From contig CAADYZ010000010.1 in NCBI GenBank assembly GCA_900753405.1, positions 1 to 64,000 on the forward strand: a stretch of DNA of 64,000 bases, given 5' to 3'. Origin of the DNA: Campylobacteraceae bacterium (GTDB taxonomy: Bacteria > Campylobacterota > Campylobacteria > Campylobacterales > Campylobacteraceae). Shown in pieces: positions 10,739-17,559 of the stretch. The stretch's first letter is position 1, and each line of letters begins with the position of its first letter. Below the pieces are notes generated by a model. The model had not been told where the DNA came from. It was given only the letters and a program-made list of their open reading frames with translations, and searched no databases. A program made the position numbers and the translations under genes.

Positions 10739-11653
10739 ATGAATATTTTTAAAATTTTGCTTGCTTTTGCGGCAGCTGCGGCGGCGGTGGCGTTTAGCGG
10801 TTGTGCGTCAAAAGAGTTCAAAGTCGATCCACGCATCACAGAGACTACCTGCTCGTCGTCAGCTTGCGTGAAGATGGGGTATGCTTACTACCACGGCACG
10901 GGCGTTGAGAAAAACCTCGCGCACGCGGCGCAGTTTTACGAAAGAGGCTGCACGGGGCGAAACAGTGACGCTTGCTACGCGCTTGGGGCGATGTATTACA
11001 ACGGCGATGGCGTGGCACAAGACTACGAAAGGGCGCGCGAGTTTTACACAAAGGCGTGCGAAAACGGTGACGCGGTTGGCTGCTACAACTTGGGCGTGAT
11101 GTACTACGGCGGCGAGGGGATCGTTGAAGACCACGCACAAGCTGTTGGCTACTACGAAAAGGCGTGCAAGGCTAAGCTTTCAGCCGCTTGCACGAATCTT
11201 GCGGTGATGTTGCAAAACGGCTATGGCACGGCGCAAAACTATGACGAGGCGATCAAACTCTACCAAGACTCTTGTAGCAAAGGTGACGCGAAAGCCTGCC
11301 ACAACATCGCGACTATGTACGACGAAGGCGAGGGCGTTTTTCAAGACTTTAAGGTGGCGGTGGATTTTTACAAACGCGGCTGCGGCGGCGGTTTTGCGGC
11401 GAGTTGTTTGAAGATGGGGACGATTTACGCAAATGGGTATGATGTCAAGCAAGACTACGCTGCGGCGGCGAAATACTACACGCGCGGTTGTAACGGCGGA
11501 GACGGCGAGTCGTGCTATTTGCTTGGGCTGGCTTACAAAAATGGCTTAGGCGTTGGGCAAAACTCAGACTTGGTAACTGGGCTTTTCAAAAAGGCGTGCG
11601 ATAACGGCAGCGAGGATGGTTGTGCTCAGTTGCGAAAAACTCGCCGCAGGTAG
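10739..11653 (+). CDS. Hcp-like cysteine-rich Sel1-repeat lipoprotein
   Basis: A 304-residue secreted lipoprotein (lipobox FSGC, Cys22) made of about seven 36-residue Sel1-like repeats. Each has the pattern A-x-x-Y-x-x-x-C-x-x-x-x-x-x-x-C-x-x-L/I-G-x-x-Y-x-x-G, with a Cys pair eight residues apart. This is the layout of the Helicobacter cysteine-rich proteins (HcpA type). In that family the Cys pairs form disulfides and some members bind penicillin or act on host cells; the role here is not known. The start is ATG at 10739 behind AGGAG (10728-10732); the TTG at 10733 overlaps that site and is rejected. Confidence 0.88.
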   Translation: MNIFKILLAFAAAAAAVAFSGCASKEFKVDPRITETTCSSSACVKMGYAYYHGTGVEKNLAHAAQFYERGCTGRNSDACYALGAMYYNGDGVAQDYERAREFYTKACENGDAVGCYNLGVMYYGGEGIVEDHAQAVGYYEKACKAKLSAACTNLAVMLQNGYGTAQNYDEAIKLYQDSCSKGDAKACHNIATMYDEGEGVFQDFKVAVDFYKRGCGGGFAASCLKMGTIYANGYDVKQDYAAAAKYYTRGCNGGDGESCYLLGLAYKNGLGVGQNSDLVTGLFKKACDNGSEDGCAQLRKTRRR

Positions 11654-12267
11654 TTTGAAGGCTTGACTTTTGACGGCTAGTTTGCGTTTGGCTTTGACGC
11701 GGCTAGTTTGAGCGCGCGGTTGGTGGCTTGCCAGCCGCATTTCTTTCTTTTTATTTTTAAATTCGGTTTTGACATTTTGCTTTTTGCAGACAAATGAGGG
11801 TTGTAACACTTGCGTGTTTTAGCATTGGCGTTTGTTTTCAAATTCGGTTTTTAACGCTACATTCGTGGGTGTGTGTGTAGTCAAATTTGGTTTTGCCAAC
11901 TCAGCAGCCGCGCGGTTTTAGCTTTTGTTAAACAAATTTGGTTTCGGTATTTTGGTTTTTTGAGCTGGTGTTTTGAGAAATTTTATTGAAATTTTGGTTG
12001 GGTTTTTTGGTTTTTGCGGTTTTGTAAAAGTCAAATTTGGTTTTGGTGTTGGCAAAAATGTGTAAATCAAATTTGATTTGCCGTTTTGCGTTGTGTAAAA
12101 ACTGAATTTGGTTTTTGCGGGCGGAGGTTTTGTAAAATCAAATTTGGTTTTGGCAAATTTGTAGATGTCAAAACCAAATTTTAACGCAGGCTTCACGCAA
12201 AGCTGCTCTCAAACGCCTAAAATGCCACAAACGCTGCAACAAAACGCATTACGAAAGCCCCAAACGC
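11654..12267. repeat. Gene-free block with about nine copies of the dispersed repeat
   Basis: No credible gene in 614 bp. Copies or near-copies of the TCAAATTYGGTTTTGAC family lie at about 11758-11772, 11838-11853, 11881-11896, 11932-11945, 12030-12045, 12066-12080, 12097-12116, 12133-12152 and 12167-12182. All but the last read mainly in the TCAAATTYGGTTTT direction; the last is inverted. Just before them (11669-11714) is a short direct duplication of TTTGACG-GGCTAGTTTG. Both flanking genes end into this block (convergent). Confidence 0.85.
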
Positions 12268-12681
12268 TTAGTGCGACTGGGCGTAGGCGCGTTTTTTCTC
12301 CTCCGTGACGGGAATTTTCTTGCTGCAAGCGCGATCCACGCTGACATAAACCACCTCCGCGCTTGTGACGGGGATGCAGTAGCTTGAACCTGTTTTGTCA
12401 AGCCTGCTGGCTATGACTTCAACTTGCGTGCGGATCGAGCTTGTGCCGATGTGCGTGACGCGCGCGTAAAAACTCACGACATCCCCAACCAAAACAGGCT
12501 CTTTGAAAATCACCTCTTTCATCGAAATCGTCACAACTCGCTCGAAAACCAACTCGCGCGCGCAAATCGCTCCCGCAAGGTCGATCTGCGACAAAATCCA
12601 CCCGCCGAAGATGTTTCCAGCGGGGTTTGTGTCGCTTGGCATTGCGACAACTTTGATTTTTGGTTCGCCAAAATCTTTCAT
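12268..12681 (-). CDS. Acyl-CoA thioesterase, hotdog fold (YciA-like)
   Basis: A 137-residue single hotdog-domain protein. The segment PSDTNPAGNIFGGWILSQIDLAG near residues 15-37 is the YciA/BACH hallmark, with the catalytic Asp and the turn entering the long hotdog helix. It hydrolyses acyl-CoA thioesters in the cytoplasm; in epsilonproteobacteria YciA-like enzymes accept short to medium chains. It is next to gltS, 32 nt downstream on the same strand. A tight family match; substrate range cannot be told. Confidence 0.88.
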   Translation of the reverse strand: MKDFGEPKIKVVAMPSDTNPAGNIFGGWILSQIDLAGAICARELVFERVVTISMKEVIFKEPVLVGDVVSFYARVTHIGTSSIRTQVEVIASRLDKTGSSYCIPVTSAEVVYVSVDRACSKKIPVTEEKKRAYAQSH

Positions 12682-12713
12682 AAATCTCCTTAAATGTAAA
12701 TTAAGCCCGAAGT

Positions 12714-13934
12714 TTAGCCTAGAACATTTAAGAATAAGTTAATGACGACTGCGTTTATGAGGTCGATGAAAAACGCGCCGCAAAGTGGGACGATGATGAA
12801 CGCCATATGGCTCGCTCCGTAGTGGGCGGTGACTGCTTGCATATTCGCCATCGCCGTTGGAGTCGCCCCAAGCCCGAAACCACAATGCCCCGCGCTTAAA
12901 ACGGCGGCGTCATAATTTGCTCCACAGAAGCGGAAAGTGACATAAACCGCAAACAAAACCATCAACACAACCTGCACCAAAAGCGTTAAAAACAGCGGCA
13001 GAGCGAGGCTGACAAGTTGCCAAAGGTTGATCGTCATTAGAGAAAATGCCAAAAAAAGCGAGAGCGAGACATTGCCAAGAATGCTGACTTCGCGGTCAAA
13101 AACTTTGAAAACGCCGCTGAGCGAGAGGACATTTCGCAAAACGATCCCTACAACGAGGCAATAAACAAAGGTCGGAAGGGTAAAGCCTGTGACGCTAGCT
13201 TTTACAAAACGGGCGATCTCCGTGCCAAGCCACAAGCAGCAGGCGATCAAAGCAAGTGATTGGATGAAGGAGATTTGGGTGATGAGCCTCTCTTTTTGCG
13301 GCTCTTCAAAGTGCGTCATCGGCTCGCCTTCGCCCTCAGTTGCGGCGTTTTGCGGGGTTTGGAGGCGGTGTTTTTTGATGAGATAGCGCGCGACTGGACC
13401 GCCGATCAACCCGCCTGCGACAAGCCCAAAAGTCGCTGACGCCATCGCAACTTCAAGCGAAGAGGCAAAAGAGTAGGGTGCTTTTACAAACTCGCTCGCC
13501 CACGCAGCGCCCGTGCCGTGTCCGCCGCTCATTGTGATGCTGCCGCTAAGAAGCCCGATGAGCGGGTTTTCGCCTAAGGCAAGGGCGACGCCGATGCCTG
13601 CGATGTTTTGCAAAACCAACAGCACGCTAATGACGATCAAAAAGACAAAAAGCCTCTTTCCGCCCTTTTTAAACGAAGAAAAGTCGGCTAAAAGTCCGAC
13701 TGAGGCGTAAAAAGAGAGCATCAACGGGTCTTTTAAGTCATCATCAAATTTGAAATTTGCGCCAAAAATTTGGTGCAAAACTAAGAAACCGAGTGCAAAA
13801 ATGAGTCCGCCAACGACTGGTTCGGGGATGTTGTAGTCTTGTAAAAACTTGATTTTTTTGATGACAAACATACCTAAAAGCAGCACGAAAACTAAAATTA
13901 ACAGCGTTGAGTAGAAGTCAAATGTGAAATTCAT
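12714..13934 (-). CDS. gltS: Sodium/glutamate symporter
   Basis: About 406 residues of a GltS-family inner-membrane carrier that brings in glutamate with Na+. Two inverted halves are visible, with GGHGTGAAWASEF near the middle and GHCGFGLGATPTAMANM in the second half, both of which are the conserved pore loops. The start is ATG at 13934, preceded by AAGGAT; the upstream in-frame ATG would add 13 residues without a ribosome site. Campylobacters rely on amino acids for carbon, which fits the role. Confidence 0.92.
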   Translation of the reverse strand: MNFTFDFYSTLLILVFVLLLGMFVIKKIKFLQDYNIPEPVVGGLIFALGFLVLHQIFGANFKFDDDLKDPLMLSFYASVGLLADFSSFKKGGKRLFVFLIVISVLLVLQNIAGIGVALALGENPLIGLLSGSITMSGGHGTGAAWASEFVKAPYSFASSLEVAMASATFGLVAGGLIGGPVARYLIKKHRLQTPQNAATEGEGEPMTHFEEPQKERLITQISFIQSLALIACCLWLGTEIARFVKASVTGFTLPTFVYCLVVGIVLRNVLSLSGVFKVFDREVSILGNVSLSLFLAFSLMTINLWQLVSLALPLFLTLLVQVVLMVLFAVYVTFRFCGANYDAAVLSAGHCGFGLGATPTAMANMQAVTAHYGASHMAFIIVPLCGAFFIDLINAVVINLFLNVLG

Positions 13935-14053
13935 CGCAATCCTTTTGTGTAATAAAAGCGCGATTTTACACAAAAAAGCTAAAAAAATTAATATATCACA
14001 AACGATTTTGCAACAAATTTTGTCAAAACCGAATTTGGTTTAGCCGAATTTAA

Positions 14054-14066
14054 GGGGGGGGGGGGG
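14054..14066 (+). repeat. Poly-G tract (G13) upstream of the TRL lipoprotein gene
   Basis: Thirteen consecutive G residues, 34 nt before the ATG and immediately before TAAAAT (14067-14072), which could be a -10 box. G tracts of this length are mutable in Campylobacter. A tract placed just upstream of a -10 box would vary promoter spacing and so expression. Confidence 0.9.
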
Positions 14067-14100
14067 TAAAATGGCGTTACTTTAAATTTAAGGAGAAAAA

Positions 14101-14382
14101 ATGCGTAAAGTTTTTTTAAGCGTTAGTGTTGTTGCGGCGGCGTTCTTTTTTGGCGGTTGTTACTCGGCAGTTTCGCCTGCGGTTACGAATGTTTCTGTGA
14201 CGGCAAAAGAGGCGAAGGTCGGCACGGCGGTTTGCAGGTGGATTGTTGGGCTTAAAGCGAAGGATTGTTCGGTGGATGAGGCGGCAAAAGTTGCAGGCAT
14301 CACGCAAATTCAAGCAGTCGAGACGCGGATGGTTTTCTACCCGTTTGTCAGACTTCAAACTATCACAGTTAGAGGCAAATAG
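14101..14382 (+). CDS. TRL-like family lipoprotein
   Basis: A 93-residue lipoprotein with lipobox FGGC (Cys20). The mature part, KEAKVGTAVCRWIVGLKAKDCSVDEAAKVAGI..., matches by eye the TRL domain (tRNA-associated-locus protein), a small envelope domain of unknown function that keeps Trp and Cys in this block. AGGAG lies at 14091-14095. The G13 tract upstream may make its transcription phase-variable. The next gene starts 85 nt after. Confidence 0.75.
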   Translation: MRKVFLSVSVVAAAFFFGGCYSAVSPAVTNVSVTAKEAKVGTAVCRWIVGLKAKDCSVDEAAKVAGITQIQAVETRMVFYPFVRLQTITVRGK

Positions 14383-14395
14383 GCTTTTGCGACTT

Positions 14396-14432
14396 CAAAT
14401 TTGGTTTTGGCAAATTGTTGAAACCAAATTTG
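14396..14432 (+). terminator. Repeat-pair hairpin after the TRL gene
   Basis: CAAATTTGGTTT (14396-14407) and GAAACCAAATTTG (14420-14432) pair over 12 bases. Two opposed copies of the dispersed repeat; no clear T-run follows, so termination is likely but not certain. Confidence 0.45.
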
Positions 14433-14467
14433 AGTGCGGCGGTTTGCGAATTTGAGCGAGGAAGAGG

Positions 14468-15118
14468 ATGAAATTTGGGCGTTTTGTGTTGAGTTTGGCA
14501 AGCGTTGTGACCTTGCTTTTTGGCAGCGGCAGCGGCTTTTTTGTTGGCGGAGGTGTTGGGTCTGAGTCGGCTAAGGTTACGCGAACTCAATATTACTCTT
14601 TGGACTTTTGGGGTTTGAGGCGAGCTTGGGACGAGAGCGGAAACATCAACAGCGAGCAGGTTGGATATGTGGTTGGTTGCAGGCGGTTTTTTACGCCGAG
14701 ATTTGCGCTGCGGTTTTACTTGGCGAATGATTTTAAATACAGCGCGGATTATGTCAAGCTTGGCGCTAGCCTGACGAACATCAAAGCAATTGTGAGTGCA
14801 AACGCTGACGCGCTTTACAAGTTTGTGGTAATTGACGAGGTGAGTTTGGGCGCGTTTGCAGGGCTTAGCTTTGGCTATGTGAGTGCGAATTTGGCTGAGT
14901 CTTGCTCGCCTTCTTGCTCGAAAAGCCTGTTTGAAACGGCGGCAAATTTTGGCGTTTTTGTTGCTGACAAATCTTCGACTTTTGAGCTGTTTAGTAAGGT
15001 GGCTCTGAAGGATGATTCTTTGCAATATGGCTACTCTTCTAGCAGTTTTTCGCCGTTTGAAATTAGCGTCAAAGAGCGTTTTAACCTGCACTTTCGCTAC
15101 ACTTACACTTTCAACTAA
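14468..15118 (+). CDS. Putative outer-membrane beta-barrel protein
   Basis: A 216-residue protein with an N-terminal signal peptide (hydrophobic to about residue 22), then GFFVGGGVGSES. Amphipathic strands rich in aromatic residues alternate with polar turns, and the C-terminus reads FRYTYTFN with aromatic residues at every second position. Strand count fits a small barrel of about eight strands. GAGGAAGAGG precedes the ATG. I do not recognise a specific family; an adhesin or porin-like role is possible. Confidence 0.65.
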   Translation: MKFGRFVLSLASVVTLLFGSGSGFFVGGGVGSESAKVTRTQYYSLDFWGLRRAWDESGNINSEQVGYVVGCRRFFTPRFALRFYLANDFKYSADYVKLGASLTNIKAIVSANADALYKFVVIDEVSLGAFAGLSFGYVSANLAESCSPSCSKSLFETAANFGVFVADKSSTFELFSKVALKDDSLQYGYSSSSFSPFEISVKERFNLHFRYTYTFN

Positions 15119-15142
15119 CGCTTTAACTAACTGCCTCGCGCG

Positions 15143-15188
15143 TCAAATTCGGTTTTTGCAAATTTGCGATTTGTCAAAACCGAATTTG
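15143..15188 (+). terminator. Repeat-pair hairpin after the outer-membrane protein gene
   Basis: TCAAATTCGGTTTT (from 15143) and CAAAACCGAATTTGA (15174-15188) are reverse complements over 14 bases around a 17-nt loop. Two opposed copies of the dispersed repeat, 25 nt after the stop codon. Confidence 0.55.
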
Positions 15189-15249
15189 AAAGTAAATCTT
15201 AAACTTGTTAAAATCAAATTTGATATCAAATCTACTAAAAGGCAGTTAA

Positions 15250-15621
15250 ATGCAAAACGAAATTCAAGAGAAGATCAAAGCCGAACTTGACAAAATCAAG
15301 AGAAAATACCTCGATTCGGCGGACGAAATTTTTAGCGACTTTAACAAAGAAGAGCAGACGGCTGGAGACTACAACGGGCGGCAGATTTATGAGCTTTTGC
15401 AAAATGCGGAGGACGTGGCGGAGGGTTTTGGCGAAGTTTTGATCGAGTTTAAACAGAACAAATTTAGCATTTCAAACACGGGCGCGCCTTTTGATTTTGA
15501 CGGAGTGGTGTCGCTTTTAAGGTCAAACAACAGCTCGAAAAAATTCAGCTCAAACACAATCGGACAAAAGGGGCTTGGTTTTCACTCTGTGCTTGCGTGG
15601 CGGAGAAAGTTCGAGTTATAA
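15250..15621 (+). CDS. Fragment 1: GHKL ATPase N-terminal domain
   Basis: Open frame of 123 codons carrying all visible ATP-binding motifs of a sacsin/HSP90-like domain (ELLQNAEDV, NTGAPFDF, GQKGLGFHS). It runs out of frame at 15600 and then stops after RRKFEL. The ATG at 15250 follows AAAGG. See the full pseudogene entry. Confidence 0.5.
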   Translation: MQNEIQEKIKAELDKIKRKYLDSADEIFSDFNKEEQTAGDYNGRQIYELLQNAEDVAEGFGEVLIEFKQNKFSISNTGAPFDFDGVVSLLRSNNSSKKFSSNTIGQKGLGFHSVLAWRRKFEL

Positions 15622-17534
15622 CCACTTCGTTTGCACTAGAATTTAGCAAGGAGATTGCAAATGAGGTTTTGCAGGATTTGCATAGGCAAAAACCTGAGTT
15701 TGCAGCTAACAAAAAGGCGCAAAACATCGCCATTTTACCCTGCCCAAAACTCACCAACCAAAGCGCAAAAAGTCCGTATGCCACAACGATAGAGATTGTT
15801 TGTAAAGAGAGTGTTTTGGAGGATATAAAAAAGCAAATTTTAAGTTTGGATATGCTTGAACTTTTGTTTTTAAGCAAACTTAGATGCGTGCGAATTTGTA
15901 CTGAGGAGTTTGACAAAACTTTTGAAAAACGCGAAATTGGCAAAAACGAATTTGAGATAAAAGAATTTGACAATCTAACAGAGACTGAAATTTCAAACTC
16001 TAAATGGCATTTGTTTGAAGAGCGTGGCGAGATTGAAGTTGAGGGTGATGACGGCGGGCTTGTTGTGAAAAATTATGAGCTTAAAATCGCTTATGATTTT
16101 GCAAACCAAACACGCGGGACGCATCTCTACTCGTATTTTAAAACGAAGATTAAATTTGACTTTCCTTGTTTGATTCACGCGACTTTTGACTTGACTTCAA
16201 ATAGAGACGGCATAGTAAAAAGTGACACAAACCGCAAACTTGTTAAAAAACTTGCGGATTTTATCGCCGACACCGCGGTAAAAATCTCAAAAATGCAAAA
16301 CAAATGCAACTACGAGCCTTTGAAGCTTGTTTTGGGAGTGGGCGATGATTTGTATGGGTATGACTTTCCTTTGCGTGAAATCGCCAAGCAAAAGAAAATT
16401 TTTCCTACCATTGCGGGTGAATATGTCGTCTGTGATGAGGATATTTGTTTTTCACGCTTAAAATTTGGCGAAGTTTTAAACCCAGAAACTTTTGGCGACT
16501 TGTTGCAATACACGCAAGATGAGGCTATATTAGGGTATATAGAGCATATATTTTACGATTACGAGTATTTTAAAGAAAAGTTAAATGAGGATATAGCCCA
16601 AAATGCTTACTCGTTGGAGCAAAAATGTGAGTTGATAAGACTTGTCAAACAAAATCAAAAGTTTTTTAACACATACACTGGCGATGGTTTGAGGTTGCTT
16701 GTTGATGAAGATGGCAATGTGGCGAATGGTTTGATTTTTGAGCGTCCGCAAAACGAGATAAAGCTACCAAAATTTGTTCATTCTGTGAGTTTTTTGCATC
16801 CGCAAATGCAAGAAAATTTAGCACAATACTCAAAGAATTTGAGTGAGAATTATAATGAATTTGGTTTATTTAAATATGATTTAATCACTTTGTTTGCTAA
16901 AACTTTGATTGATTTAAAAGATGCGAAAACAAAAGAAAATGTAGTAGAATTTTTGCTTTGGCTTTTTAATTTTTATCAAAACGATGAATATTTGTCAAAA
17001 TTATCAATACAAAAACAAGAGATTCCTGTGATTTGCGCAAATGGCGAGATTAAAAATGTTAATGAGTGTTATTTTGGTGTGGATTTTGACAATGAATTTG
17101 GTGCAAAAATCATATCCCCGTTTAGCCAAAACTTTGTTGCAAATTTAGAAAAATTTGAAGACAAACGCAAACTAAAAGAGTTTTACAAATGGTTAGGTGT
17201 GGCTGAATTTCCTAGAATTTTGCCAAACAAGTTGCAAAGTGAATTTGTAGGTAAAAACAACGAAATAACAGAAGAGTATTTGAGTTTTATGTGTGAAGGG
17301 CGGGACGAAATTGTCGCTAAGTACGACTATAAAGAAGAGAAAATTTCTTTGCCTTGTGAGATAAAGGTAGATGAGTTGGTGGTTGATAGCGTAGAGAAGT
17401 TTGATGAAATATTAGCAACGCTTAGCTTTGAGGATATCATTTTGTGGATTTACAAGGATAGCAATTTGCGCAATCACATAGCAAAAAGTTCGCCCTCATC
17501 GTTTTTAAAATTTACATTTTACAAAAAAAATTAG
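15597..17534 (+). CDS. Fragment 2: middle part of the ATPase/DUF3883 protein
   Basis: Open frame of 645 codons starting as AEKVRVITTSFALEFSKE, the natural continuation of fragment 1. No separate ribosome site or natural start precedes it, so it is not an independent gene. It contains NLTSNRDGIVKSD, typical of the transducer part after the ATPase. It ends at a stop just after the A8 run. Confidence 0.5.
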   Translation: MAEKVRVITTSFALEFSKEIANEVLQDLHRQKPEFAANKKAQNIAILPCPKLTNQSAKSPYATTIEIVCKESVLEDIKKQILSLDMLELLFLSKLRCVRICTEEFDKTFEKREIGKNEFEIKEFDNLTETEISNSKWHLFEERGEIEVEGDDGGLVVKNYELKIAYDFANQTRGTHLYSYFKTKIKFDFPCLIHATFDLTSNRDGIVKSDTNRKLVKKLADFIADTAVKISKMQNKCNYEPLKLVLGVGDDLYGYDFPLREIAKQKKIFPTIAGEYVVCDEDICFSRLKFGEVLNPETFGDLLQYTQDEAILGYIEHIFYDYEYFKEKLNEDIAQNAYSLEQKCELIRLVKQNQKFFNTYTGDGLRLLVDEDGNVANGLIFERPQNEIKLPKFVHSVSFLHPQMQENLAQYSKNLSENYNEFGLFKYDLITLFAKTLIDLKDAKTKENVVEFLLWLFNFYQNDEYLSKLSIQKQEIPVICANGEIKNVNECYFGVDFDNEFGAKIISPFSQNFVANLEKFEDKRKLKEFYKWLGVAEFPRILPNKLQSEFVGKNNEITEEYLSFMCEGRDEIVAKYDYKEEKISLPCEIKVDELVVDSVEKFDEILATLSFEDIILWIYKDSNLRNHIAKSSPSSFLKFTFYKKN

Positions 17535-17559
17535 TTCGAGGCACATTTCTCACAAAGAC

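Noticed and set aside
11669..12182. CRISPR array in the repeat-rich gap
   Set aside because: Spacing is uneven, units are only about 17 bp and variable, and no cas gene is near.
11918..12196. Minus-strand 92-codon frame rich in K-F-x-F
   Set aside because: Its residues are translations of the dispersed repeat (KPNL, KTKFDF, SKPNL), with no start context and no family.
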